A stretch of 48,977 nt of DNA from JBHELT01 sp046262935 (GTDB lineage Bacteria; Actinomycetota; CADDZG01; JAHWKV01), in contig JBHELT010000085.1 of assembly GCA_046262935.1 (NCBI GenBank), forward strand, positions 1-48,977. Reading direction: 5' to 3'. A program made the position numbers and the translations under genes. Shown in pieces: positions 1 through 8,114 of this stretch (position 1 is its first letter; the number at the start of each line of letters is the position of its first letter). The notes beneath the pieces were generated by a model that saw only the letters and a program-made list of their open reading frames with translations, was not told the DNA's origin and ran no database searches.

Positions 1-904
1 GTCCCTAGCCCTCGAGGCTTTCAGCGGCACCAACGCAAACACCGACATCGATCTGTCGTTGGCTTTGAACGAGCTTCGTCTGAACGGACGCGACTACGCT
101 GACGATGCCGCTTTATGGGAAGAACTGGAAGGCGGGTCTGCATACTCCAAGAGCCCTGCCCCAAAGCAGCGTCGGATCGCCCCCTGGGCAGCGGGTTTGG
201 TCGTTTTCGCCTTGGTCTCGATCGCGTCGATGGTCCTTATCAGTTCGCATGCTAAGCCCGGTTCTGCCTTCCGAGGGATCAGGATGAGCATCGAAGGTAT
301 CCGAGTCGCAACCGCAGGATCGCACGTCGCCAAAGCAGAATCGCTCACTCGCTCGGCAGCTTCAAGACTTGGCGAACTCCGATCGATGTCAGCGACCGAT
401 CCCGAGATGCCCCGAACCATGATTGAGATGGCTGCCGCCGATTCATCTGCCGTTCGCCAACTGATCGCGTCGCGCGCTGATGAAAGGCGGATCCTGGCGG
501 CTGGCACCCTTAATGCGATCGCGACGAGTCAACAACGGTTCCTTGCCGGGATCTATACCTTCGTTCCCGCCAGTCTTACAACTGTGCTCGCAAGGGCCTT
601 TACCGCGAGCAGCGATGCAGTCCGAGTCACGGCATCCATACTCGATCCCGATGGGCAAGATTCGCTCAACCAGCCAAGCTCACCTCAAAACGCCTCGCCT
701 GTTTCGTCAAGCGGCGGCGCCAAGGTCCGTCGTAGGCCATCAGCAATGGTGAGCCGTTCGGTTGGCACGCAGGTCGGGGGCCCTCAAGGTCAGGCCTCAA
801 CGAACACCGGCTCGGGATCTTCGAACGAACCGCCGCCGCCAAGGTGCGAAACGTCAGCCGGCGACATCTGCTTGAAAGCCCCAACCCTGCCGCAGGTGCC
901 CTGA
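1..904 (+). CDS. Membrane-anchored protein with DUF5667-like region, 5' end outside window
   Basis: The reading frame is open back to base 2, so the gene very likely begins upstream; a TTG at 59 is the first in-window start but is probably internal. After about 60 cytoplasmic residues there is one membrane segment (WAAGLVVFALVSIASMVLI). A helical region follows that resembles the DUF5667 pattern of actinobacterial proteins: 'PGSAFRGIRMSIEGIRVA', then an Ala/Glu/Arg-rich helix containing 'RLGELRSM'. The last 100 residues are Ser/Pro/Gly-rich and of low complexity, with a short Cys pair near the end. DUF5667 proteins often sit beside extracytoplasmic sigma-factor genes, so an anti-sigma-like or envelope role is an inference; the upstream neighbour is not visible. 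It ends 32 bases before the protease gene, so the two may be co-transcribed. Confidence 0.72.
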   Translation, partial: SLALEAFSGTNANTDIDLSLALNELRLNGRDYADDAALWEELEGGSAYSKSPAPKQRRIAPWAAGLVVFALVSIASMVLISSHAKPGSAFRGIRMSIEGIRVATAGSHVAKAESLTRSAASRLGELRSMSATDPEMPRTMIEMAAADSSAVRQLIASRADERRILAAGTLNAIATSQQRFLAGIYTFVPASLTTVLARAFTASSDAVRVTASILDPDGQDSLNQPSSPQNASPVSSSGGAKVRRRPSAMVSRSVGTQVGGPQGQASTNTGSGSSNEPPPPRCETSAGDICLKAPTLPQVP

Positions 905-936
905 TATGTACTCCAGTTACTTGAAGGACCAGCCCG

Positions 937-1698
937 ATGGCCGCTAGTGTCGCGATGGTTTCGATAAAGGCTCAGCTGGTCGGGCTAAAGGCGCGCCTGT
1001 CATTTCTGTTGGTGCTCTTGGTGGTAACGACACTTGCACCGGCGCATTCCGCGGCCACCATCGTGCGGGCTGGGGGCCCAGTCGTTAACAAAGATGGCCA
1101 GGCATTTTGCACTTTCAACTTCATCTTCCGATCCGGTTCAACATATTTCGTAGGAACGGCCGCTCATTGCAGCGAAAACTCCTCTGCGCTGTCACCTGGT
1201 GACAGGGTTCGCTCAGGGGACCCGGCCGCCTTTCTTGCCACGAGGACCAACATCCCAACCCAGCCACCTTACGCCCCGGCCATAGGCACCGTTGCCGCAG
1301 TAGATAACGGCATCGACTTCGCCCTCGTTCGATTGGATACCGGCGTTACCGCCGACCCGTCGATCCCTGTTTGGGGACACCCGAGCGGCACTGCCAATAG
1401 GAACAAGGCGGCGGTGGGTACACCGATAACCATGTATGGCTATGGACTGGGACCCGGCGAAACAGCTGCATCAAGAGCCAGAGCTGGGATCCTTGTCAGC
1501 TACGAAAATGGCAATCAAACAGCCGACGTTCCGGCGACTCCGGGAGATTCAGGCGGACCCATCCTTCTACAGAGCGGTGAAGCTGCCGGGATCGTGACCA
1601 ACGTCGGAACTTCATCTCATACAACTGAGATGGGGCCAACCATCGAAGCCATCCTGCAGTCGATGACAACGCACGGTTATTCACTGACTCTTTTGTAG
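937..1698 (+). CDS. Secreted trypsin-like serine protease (S1 family)
   Basis: A 253-residue chymotrypsin-fold protease. ATG at 937 follows a GAAGGA ribosome site at 923-928. Residues 17-39 form a hydrophobic export signal ending near AHSAA. The complete catalytic triad is visible: His77 in GTAAHC, Asp127 in GIDFALV and Ser205 in PGDSGGP. Cys58 and Cys78 can form the usual disulfide next to the histidine. There is no evident pro-domain or C-terminal binding module, and the size is close to that of the bare catalytic domain. It should cleave peptide bonds outside the cell; specificity cannot be read from the sequence. The DUF5667-like protein lies immediately upstream. Confidence 0.88.
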   Translation: MAASVAMVSIKAQLVGLKARLSFLLVLLVVTTLAPAHSAATIVRAGGPVVNKDGQAFCTFNFIFRSGSTYFVGTAAHCSENSSALSPGDRVRSGDPAAFLATRTNIPTQPPYAPAIGTVAAVDNGIDFALVRLDTGVTADPSIPVWGHPSGTANRNKAAVGTPITMYGYGLGPGETAASRARAGILVSYENGNQTADVPATPGDSGGPILLQSGEAAGIVTNVGTSSHTTEMGPTIEAILQSMTTHGYSLTLL

Positions 1699-1729
1699 GA
1701 CAACACTCCTTATCTTTGCTCGGACCTGA

Positions 1730-1754
1730 CACGGTTCAAGTCACATGGTTCAAG
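1730..1754 (+). repeat. Direct repeat of an 11-mer upstream of the acyltransferase gene
   Basis: CACGGTTCAAG (1730-1740) recurs as CATGGTTCAAG (1744-1754), 14 bases apart start to start. The repeat lies 25-50 bases before the GTG at 1780. Paired boxes like this can be activator or repressor sites, but a short chance duplication is also possible. The GGTTCAAGTC string resembles a tRNA T-arm, yet no other tRNA part is present. Confidence 0.35.
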
Positions 1755-1779
1755 GGCTCAAAGCAGTTATCATGCAGCC

Positions 1780-2340
1780 GTGCTCAATCGCTTCCGGCGC
1801 CGCCGAGTCGCCGACGATGTCGAGGCAACGGCTGAATATCTCCGAGGCTTGGGCGCTCACATCGGGCAGGGAGTATTTCTTGCAGCCGAGATCTTCGTTG
1901 AAACGGAGTGGGCGCCGCTACTGACCATCGAGGATGGGGTTGTAATCGGACGCGGTTCGCGGATGATCCTGCATGACTCTTCGCTGACCAATGTTTCTGG
2001 TGGCCCGACCAAGGTAGGGCCGATAACACTGCGCAAAGAGTGCTATCTCGGCCATTACATAACCGTCTTGCCGGGAGTTGAGATCGGCCACCATGCGATC
2101 GTCGGCGCCGCATCCGTTGTGACTAAAGACGTGCCCCCCGAGACCGTTGTGGCCGGGACGCCTGCGCGGCATATCTGCACGATCCAGGAACTCGCCGAAC
2201 GGTTTGAGACCGATAGCCATGACCCAGCCAGCAAGTTCCGATACTGGGACATCAAGCCGTGGCGAAGCCACCTCAGCAAACTCTCGACCGCCGCGCATGA
2301 TGCTCAATTCAAAGAGTTCATAGCCAAGTTCTACCCCTAG
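1780..2340 (+). CDS. Hexapeptide-repeat acyltransferase (left-handed beta-helix)
   Basis: A 186-residue protein starting with GTG. Residues about 35-150 form the hexapeptide-repeat ladder of the LbetaH acetyltransferase family (maltose/serine acetyltransferase and WbbJ-like), ending in the typical cap 'VGAASVVTKDVPPETVVAG' followed by TPAR. The segment YLGHYITVLPGVEIGHHAIV carries the histidines expected near the acetyl-CoA site. The acceptor is not readable. In this neighbourhood of glycosyltransferase, epimerase and FkbM genes, O-acetylation of a surface sugar is the likeliest role (inference). The last 35 residues (KFRYWDIKPW) are an extension seen in polysaccharide-modifying members. No signal peptide, so it is cytosolic. 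Confidence 0.82.
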   Translation: MLNRFRRRRVADDVEATAEYLRGLGAHIGQGVFLAAEIFVETEWAPLLTIEDGVVIGRGSRMILHDSSLTNVSGGPTKVGPITLRKECYLGHYITVLPGVEIGHHAIVGAASVVTKDVPPETVVAGTPARHICTIQELAERFETDSHDPASKFRYWDIKPWRSHLSKLSTAAHDAQFKEFIAKFYP

Positions 2341-2444
2341 AGCTCAGCGACGGGCCATCGCCACCTTTCAAGCGGAACAAGCAGAAGAAGATTCTTTTTC
2401 GGGTATAGGCAGGACTTTCGGCATATTCCGTCGAAAGGTTACGT

Positions 2445-3959
2445 ATGTCGCGCGCGTCGGGCCAGCGAACACGAGTTTCGCTCACCTTCTTGCTTCTATC
2501 GAGCAGCATCCTTTGGGGATCGTTTACCCCTAGTGCCTCAAATGCCTCCGACCCCGTCGACTGCGATGCGCCCCCAACCAATCCTCAGACTTTCACGCTG
2601 GATTGGGACGTCCGAGATGGGCAGAACGGCTGGTGCGCCGGGCAAAGGCAAGAAGATGAGTACTCCAACCCCGCCTTCAACCTGAAGATGGCAACCGCCG
2701 CGCCTTCGATGTATGAGCAGGGGATCGCCAATCAGACTTCCCAGCCGACCAGGCTTAAGTTAACGGGTTCCCAGCTGGTGCCTGGGCCATCTGCCGGAGA
2801 TCCATTCCGGCTCGCCGCCGATTGGCAGAGCGCCGGAAGGGGAAGAGTCACACCCATCTCCTTCATCTCGTCATTCACCGGTGCCAAACTCGAAGGTGAG
2901 ATCTGGCGGCCCCCAGCCTCTGTTGCGGGACCTTATCCAGGAGTGATCGTGGTTGGCGGTGGCACCCAACAATGGCGTCAGCTCTACTACTGGGCGGCTC
3001 AGGGACTAGCCGAGGGTGGTTATGAGGTCTTGACCTACGACCCCCAAGGCCAGGGCTCCTCCGAGACTTTTCCGCATACCGACGACGGCTCGTCGTTCTG
3101 CACTTCCAGGGGATGTCCAGGGCAATTTCCGCCATCGGACACCAACGTTGAATTCGCCGTTCGCGATGCGATCAAGTTCTTCATATCGACTGCGACCTCG
3201 GCCTATGCCAGCCCGACCCCAAACAACGCCGGGACCAATCTTTATAACCCCGAGTTCGCCTCCTTGAACCACACGGTCCTTGACTCGAGCGGGCGTTTGC
3301 CGATCGGTTTGGCCGGTCACTCCCTCGGGGGCGCCGACGCTCAGGTGGTGGGCCAGGCAGACCCGAGGATCTCAGCGATCGTCGCCTGGGACGCTTCGAT
3401 ATTCCTCACCAACATCCCACCAGAAAACGCCCTCGCTAACGCCCACGCGCCCACCTTAGAACTCACCCCTGACTACAGCGACTTCCCCACTTGGAACTCC
3501 GCTCCGCCTGACGCCTATTCCAAACAACTTGGGATCCGGCAATTGCGCCAACTGTGCCTCGATGGCAAGCAGTGCCTCGACCTCATGCAGGTCAACTTAA
3601 GAGCTGGAACACACGCCGAATGGACCTATTTCCCCTACTTGAGGCCGGCAAGCCGCCTAGGTGAGCGCGTTTCGATGTACTACACGCGGGCCTGGTTCGA
3701 CGCCTATTTGAAAGGTGCTCTATCCCCCGCTGCTCACACAGCGGCCATCGCCAAATTGCGGGCCTCTGTCTTCGATGACTCCGCCGATGTCTCTTCGATC
3801 GGGTCTGGCATGGCCGACGCTTCCAACCCTTCGATCAACCGTCCGTACAAGATCGCTGGCATGCCTGTGCACAACCGCATCTCTTTCTACTTCGCTTCCA
3901 GTTATTGGCTGAAAGATGGCGCAACTTATACGTGCGAAAACATGTTTGCGGGCTGCTAA
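2445..3959 (+). CDS. Secreted alpha/beta hydrolase
   Basis: A 504-residue exported hydrolase. ATG at 2445 follows an AAAGG ribosome site; residues 9-34 are a signal peptide. After about 100 residues without a recognisable domain, the alpha/beta hydrolase core runs from about 140 to 430. It contains the oxyanion-loop-like VVGGGTQQW, a GYEVLTYDPQGQG strand, and the nucleophile elbow GHSLGG with Ser293. Asp316 in VAWDAS and His390 in AGTHAEW are candidate acid and base. Several cysteine pairs (for example 219/224 and 371/377) suit disulfides outside the cell. The fold is shared by esterases, lipases and cutinase-like enzymes; the substrate is unknown. It stands alone between a plus-strand acyltransferase gene and a convergent minus-strand gene. 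Confidence 0.83.
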   Translation: MSRASGQRTRVSLTFLLLSSSILWGSFTPSASNASDPVDCDAPPTNPQTFTLDWDVRDGQNGWCAGQRQEDEYSNPAFNLKMATAAPSMYEQGIANQTSQPTRLKLTGSQLVPGPSAGDPFRLAADWQSAGRGRVTPISFISSFTGAKLEGEIWRPPASVAGPYPGVIVVGGGTQQWRQLYYWAAQGLAEGGYEVLTYDPQGQGSSETFPHTDDGSSFCTSRGCPGQFPPSDTNVEFAVRDAIKFFISTATSAYASPTPNNAGTNLYNPEFASLNHTVLDSSGRLPIGLAGHSLGGADAQVVGQADPRISAIVAWDASIFLTNIPPENALANAHAPTLELTPDYSDFPTWNSAPPDAYSKQLGIRQLRQLCLDGKQCLDLMQVNLRAGTHAEWTYFPYLRPASRLGERVSMYYTRAWFDAYLKGALSPAAHTAAIAKLRASVFDDSADVSSIGSGMADASNPSINRPYKIAGMPVHNRISFYFASSYWLKDGATYTCENMFAGC

Positions 3960-4020
3960 CCCAGACATTTACACGATCAGCAGCCACCGTTCGCTCAAGA
4001 CCACTTCGCGCTAGAAGCTG

Positions 4021-4046
4021 CGAAACCCCTGAGATCAGGAGGTTCG
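4021..4046. terminator. Imperfect hairpin between convergent genes
   Basis: The arms CGAAACCCCTG and CAGGAGGTTCG pair at 9 of 11 positions around an AGAT loop. It lies in the 104-base gap between the convergent hydrolase and membrane-protein genes. No T-run follows on either strand, so a terminator role is only suggested by position. Confidence 0.3.
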
Positions 4047-4063
4047 GGGGTGCCCTGCGTTTG

Positions 4064-4582
4064 TTATGCGGGTGGCGCTTCCCCCTGAGGGTGCGGCTGC
4101 TTTCTCTTCTTAACTAGCCCCAAGATGCTGATCGCCAGAGCGATCACCGAGGGCGACAGTGTCTGAGAAGTTAGCCGAAGACTAAGTGCCGCCCTTCCCC
4201 ACCCTCCGGTTCGCCCTTGCAGGGGGACTTGAACATGGCCGCTGAGCCGGGCCCCTTGGAATAGGACCATGAGTCCCGCAAGCGCTGACCATGCGGCGAG
4301 TATCGCTGCGAGTACGAGTCCACGCTTGATCCAAGTAAGGGAACGCACATCGTTGGACGATGCCAATGCGATCAACGCCGCGCCGATCAAGATCTCCAGT
4401 GGTTCCAATGGCTGGACCTGGAAGATCGTGAGGCCGGTTGAATCAAGGAACGGAACTCCCCGGGTACTCATCAGCTCGACCAACGCGAAGAGGCGTTGGG
4501 CTGCTACAGAACCCAGGAGTAGTAACCCAGCCACCAGGACCATGCCAGCGGGCCAGGTGGTGGTTCGAGTCGGTTGATCCAC
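4064..4582 (-). CDS. Four-helix membrane protein, unknown function
   Basis: A 172-residue protein with GTG start. Four hydrophobic segments are visible at about residues 11-32, 57-75, 86-108 and 141-159, with a basic, proline-containing tail (KKRKQPHPQGEAPPA). I recognise no family. It begins only 14 bases after the stop of the large cysteine-repeat protein, so the two are almost certainly one transcript. That suggests a role in export, anchoring or assembly of the repeat protein, which is an inference from spacing alone. The loop between helices 1 and 2 is short and the one between 3 and 4 is basic. Confidence 0.72.
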   Translation of the reverse strand: MDQPTRTTTWPAGMVLVAGLLLLGSVAAQRLFALVELMSTRGVPFLDSTGLTIFQVQPLEPLEILIGAALIALASSNDVRSLTWIKRGLVLAAILAAWSALAGLMVLFQGARLSGHVQVPLQGRTGGWGRAALSLRLTSQTLSPSVIALAISILGLVKKRKQPHPQGEAPPA

Positions 4583-4596
4583 AGCCTGCTTAAGGG

Positions 4597-7575
4597 TCAG
4601 GGAAGACTTGAGGAAGGATCAGAAGTGACAACTATCTGCGGGTTAACTGCAAACTGTGTGGCATCCAAGCCGCCAGGATTTGGCGCCTTCGGCATAACAG
4701 TGGTGGGGGCTGTGAGCGAAGACCCAGTCCCATATGAGCCAGGGGATCCGCTCACCTGGCTGAGAGCGTTAAGATCAGCGATCGGACGCAAAACTTGAGC
4801 TTGCTGTGCGTCGGGACCAGCTCCAGGTATCAGAGACGCCGGCGCGATCTGCATCGCTGAAGGCAGGCTCGGTACCGGTAAATCGGCAGAAAGTGGAAAC
4901 AGGGGTAACCCATTGATGCTCAGGCTCTTTACTGCTTCCAGCAGGCTGATGCACTCGAAGTTCTCCAAGTGGGTCACTGCAGACGACGGATAGCCGGTCG
5001 GTGGGCCGGTTGGGATCGACGGAGGCACGACTGCCGACGTTTGGAATTTATTGGTACAGGTAGCTTTTCCAGTAACTGTCATACCTGGCGTGCCTGAACG
5101 TGGAAGGGTCGCTCGTGGAATGGGTCCCGTGGCGGGGGCCCCCGTTCCCGCCGGAGTCTGGGCCGTCTTTCCACATGTGCCGTAACACGAAACATCTCCG
5201 GTGATCGCTATCGGTCCTGTGCCCAGATATCCACAGCCAGGCAATGGGGCGGTTGTCGTTCCCGACGTGCAATTGGCATGTCCCCCGATGGCGATCGGGC
5301 CAGTCCCAGCGTAACCACATCCTCCGCGTCCAGGCATGAACGGGTCCCAGACGGCGTCGGCCCCAGGGTGTTTGGTTGACGAGCACGTTGAGCTTCCCAA
5401 GATGGCGACCGGACCTGTGCCCGCGTTTCCGCAGCCTACCGAGACGTTACACGTTGCATCTCCAGCGATAGCGACCTGACCGACAGCACCTTCTCCGCAG
5501 CCGAACCATGCTGTGCACTGTGAGTTACCGAATACCGCGACGGGCGAAGTTATCCCATTGCCACAGCCATTGAAGCCCTCTGCTCCTGCACCACTGCATG
5601 TGGCGTTGCCCCAGATTGCGATGGGAGCGGTACCCACATACCCGCAACCTTCCGGCCTGGTCCCTGTGGGGGCCGAACATGACGCGTTGCCCATGATCGC
5701 GATCGGTCCGGTGCCACGGTTCCCACAGCCTTGTGGGTAACCGCCGGTCGATGCAGAGTTCGTGCAGCTGGCATTGCCCCAAACGGCGATCGGGCCAGTG
5801 CCTTGGTATCCACACCCAAACGGATAGCCGGAGCTGCCCTGGTAGTTAGTACAAGTCGAGTCGCCGTACACAGCGACAGGGCCTGTCCCCGTGTAACCGC
5901 AGCCTTGGGGAGTGGTGTTCGTAGTGGAAGAGTTCGTGCAGGTCGCGTTCCCATCGATAGCGATGGGGCCAGCCATCTGATAGCCGCACCCTAGGTAGCC
6001 ATCGGTACAGGTCGAATTGCCGCCGACAGCGATCGGGGGCAGCGAAAGTGCCGGCGTGGTCGTGAGATACCCGCATCGATTCGTGCTCGAAGAGGTGCAA
6101 CTCTGGTCACCAGTGCCAGAGATCGGCACCGGGGTCCTAGAAGGAGGCGGTCCAACGGTGGCGGTTACTGGGCCGGGCCCATTGATAGGCGGCGGGCTCG
6201 TTGGCACGGCCGTCGGAAGTGGGATCGGGGGTGGAGGCGGAACAGTGACTGGTGGGATCGTCGGAATAGGTATGGGAGGAATCGGTATGGGAGGGATGGT
6301 GGGTGTGGGAGGAACCGTAGGGATCGGCAGTGGAGGCACGGTGGGCGCGGGGGGCGTTGGGGGGATGCAGGAACCTGGATTGACCGCGACGGTGGCACCC
6401 TGGGGACCGTTGGTGATTTGGAAGCAGGGTGGGGCAGGCGGCGGCAATACCCGGCAGCTCGTGTCGCTAACAGCAACCGTTCCCGAAACTTGGCAGGGAC
6501 CAGGCATAGGTGGCGGGGTAACCGTGGACGTTGGCACTGGCGGGACGGTGATGGTCGGTATGGGGATTGGCTGGCTTGTCAGGGTTTCATATACACCGAT
6601 GCATTCGAAGGTCTCGAGGTGACTAACATTCGTGGCCTGTGCGATCTGGAACTTCTGGTTACAGGTGGCTTTCCCCGTTACCGTGATGCCTGGGGTCCCC
6701 GTGCGCGGGATAAAGAATGTGTCGACAGGCGTGGGTGTGCCGAGATTGGATGAAAGGTCGGCGGTCGTACCGCCCTTGCCACATGTTCCGGTACAGCTCA
6801 CATCACCCGTAGGCGTTATGGGGCCCGTTCCGAAGTAGCCACAGCCGAAGGCACTGGCCGTACACGATGCGTTGCCGCCTATGGCAACCGGGCCCGTGGC
6901 TACCCAGCCACACCCCCTATTGGCCGTACAGGTATTGTTCCCGGCGATAGCAACGGGACCGGTTCCAAGGAAACCACAGCCCTTGCCGGTTGCTGACGTC
7001 ATGCTGCAAGTGGTGCTTCCTATTACGGCTATCTGTCCCGTGCCGGCAACCCCGCAACCCCATGAGTTTCCGGAGTTATAACCAGCGCAATTGTTATTTC
7101 CCTGCACCGAGATCGGAGCCGTCCCCCAATAGCCACATCCCTGGAAAACGCTGCAGTTCACGTCTCCGCCAACCGCGATCGGCGCTACTCCGAAATATCC
7201 GCAGTCGAAAGAAGCCGACCCCCCACTGCAGCCTGTCCCACCGGAACCTCCGACAGGACCAACCTGTCCCCAGTCGCCCCTGCGATTGGTGTTGGTGAGG
7301 AAGTCCTTGACCGCCTGGGGAACGGGAGAAAAGACAGGTGCCGGGATCGTCTGACCCGGCTGGGCTCGCACGATGCAACCCGACGCACTGGCACCGTTGT
7401 CACAAGAGTTGGCAGGCGGACTATCGGCCGATGAAGCAGCGTAGATCCCTTTGAAACCTGAAGATGCCTGAGTTATTGCCAGCAACGTGGGGACCGCGAG
7501 GATCGCTCCTGCGATAAAAAGCAGACAAAGTTGCCGCGACACTCGGATCTTGTCTAGGCGGGCAGGGATCCTCAC
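4597..7575 (-). CDS. Giant secreted cysteine-repeat protein with proline-rich linker
   Basis: A 992-residue exported protein with GTG start and a hydrophobic signal at about residues 16-36. It contains 17 copies of a 17-residue unit, roughly C-G-x5-P-I-A-V-x-G-N-x-x-C, separated by Ser/Thr/Gly spacers of variable length. Six copies lie at 125-261 and eleven at 501-797. Each block ends with the same closing module: T-C-G-K, then 'SGTPGMTVTGKATC', then THLE(N/T)FEC (about 288-326 and 823-876). The two blocks are joined by a Pro-rich linker (336-485) dominated by P-I-P and T-I-P-P steps. The tail (880-992) has low complexity. Paired cysteines in every unit suggest regular disulfides outside the cell. 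The unit vaguely recalls chaplin or other small actinobacterial surface-protein motifs, but I do not recognise the family; a structural surface or adhesion role is inference. Confidence 0.85.
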   Translation of the reverse strand: MRIPARLDKIRVSRQLCLLFIAGAILAVPTLLAITQASSGFKGIYAASSADSPPANSCDNGASASGCIVRAQPGQTIPAPVFSPVPQAVKDFLTNTNRRGDWGQVGPVGGSGGTGCSGGSASFDCGYFGVAPIAVGGDVNCSVFQGCGYWGTAPISVQGNNNCAGYNSGNSWGCGVAGTGQIAVIGSTTCSMTSATGKGCGFLGTGPVAIAGNNTCTANRGCGWVATGPVAIGGNASCTASAFGCGYFGTGPITPTGDVSCTGTCGKGGTTADLSSNLGTPTPVDTFFIPRTGTPGITVTGKATCNQKFQIAQATNVSHLETFECIGVYETLTSQPIPIPTITVPPVPTSTVTPPPMPGPCQVSGTVAVSDTSCRVLPPPAPPCFQITNGPQGATVAVNPGSCIPPTPPAPTVPPLPIPTVPPTPTIPPIPIPPIPIPTIPPVTVPPPPPIPLPTAVPTSPPPINGPGPVTATVGPPPSRTPVPISGTGDQSCTSSSTNRCGYLTTTPALSLPPIAVGGNSTCTDGYLGCGYQMAGPIAIDGNATCTNSSTTNTTPQGCGYTGTGPVAVYGDSTCTNYQGSSGYPFGCGYQGTGPIAVWGNASCTNSASTGGYPQGCGNRGTGPIAIMGNASCSAPTGTRPEGCGYVGTAPIAIWGNATCSGAGAEGFNGCGNGITSPVAVFGNSQCTAWFGCGEGAVGQVAIAGDATCNVSVGCGNAGTGPVAILGSSTCSSTKHPGADAVWDPFMPGRGGCGYAGTGPIAIGGHANCTSGTTTAPLPGCGYLGTGPIAITGDVSCYGTCGKTAQTPAGTGAPATGPIPRATLPRSGTPGMTVTGKATCTNKFQTSAVVPPSIPTGPPTGYPSSAVTHLENFECISLLEAVKSLSINGLPLFPLSADLPVPSLPSAMQIAPASLIPGAGPDAQQAQVLRPIADLNALSQVSGSPGSYGTGSSLTAPTTVMPKAPNPGGLDATQFAVNPQIVVTSDPSSSLP
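5185..6075 (-). repeat. Second cysteine-repeat block (11 units)
   Basis: Encodes residues 501-797 of the giant repeat protein. Eleven units share C-G at the start, P-(I/V)-A-(V/I) in the middle and G-(N/D)-x-x-C at the end. Spacers vary from about 4 to 21 residues. The first unit carries a 3-residue insertion before PIAVGGN. DNA-level similarity is clear (recurrent GGGCCAGT/GGTCCTGT and GCGATCGG words) but diverged, so this is an old protein repeat and not a fresh tandem array. Confidence 0.85.
6793..7203 (-). repeat. First cysteine-repeat block (6 units)
   Basis: Encodes residues 125-261 of the same protein, with the same unit as the second block. The last unit of both blocks ends in GDVSC followed by GTCGK and then the same closing module. 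This indicates that a whole block-plus-cap module was duplicated within the gene and one copy then expanded. Confidence 0.82.
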
Positions 7576-7757
7576 ACTTAGAAGATTTCAACGCAAAGAC
7601 CCAATCTCCTGCCTAAAAGGGAAAAAAGGATAGGAAATTGTTCGGCGCTAGACGAAGAAGGTTCGATCTAGATCGGGTCGAAGGGCTAGCTAGAGGCCGA
7701 GGGCTCGAGGCCGAGTGCGCCGAGGGACGAGAGTGGGTCTAGCCGACTCGCAGACTG

Positions 7758-8018
7758 CTAGAGCCGGACGAATGAACCGAGCTCACGCCAGCGGGTGACC
7801 TCGAGGGTGTTGCCCTTAGCACCGCCGGCATCAGTCGTCTTGGCAGGAACGGCGGCTGCGTAGACTCGGTTGCAGTCGAGGCAGTTGATGTGGATCTCTT
7901 TGCCATCAACACTCAGGAACTGAACGCAGGCAGACCGTCCGCAGTCGGGACAAACATTCTCGACTATCAGTTCCGTCTTCTGCACCGAGGGCTCCTTTTC
8001 GCTGTACACATTCCACAA
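7758..8018 (-). CDS. Small zinc-ribbon protein
   Basis: An 86-residue protein with TTG start at 8018; a GTG three codons later is an alternative. Two cysteine pairs, CPDCG and, about 20 residues on, CLDC, form a four-cysteine zinc ribbon across residues 23-49, with a hydrophilic strand (VDGKEIHIN) between them. The C-terminal third has no recognised domain. Such proteins bind nucleic acid or act as small structural adaptors; no partner is evident. The 182-base gap to the cysteine-repeat gene downstream holds no gene; it is purine-rich, with repeated GAGGCCGAG-like words. Confidence 0.68.
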   Translation of the reverse strand: MWNVYSEKEPSVQKTELIVENVCPDCGRSACVQFLSVDGKEIHINCLDCNRVYAAAVPAKTTDAGGAKGNTLEVTRWRELGSFVRL

Positions 8019-8114
8019 CGAGCCTCGTCGCGTATTGTTACATCAGTTCCGGATTTTCCGGAAGGAAATTTCTCCTTTCAGGCGCAATTTCAAACCTAGG
8101 TCTGCTGAACCTGA

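Noticed and set aside
1730..1760. GGTTCAAGTC resembling a tRNA T-arm
   Set aside because: No acceptor stem, anticodon arm or 3' end can be built around it, and the motif occurs twice.
5185..7203. Regular repeats that could suggest a CRISPR array
   Set aside because: Units are diverged, in frame and encode a conserved protein motif with variable spacers of multiples of three; no cas gene is present.
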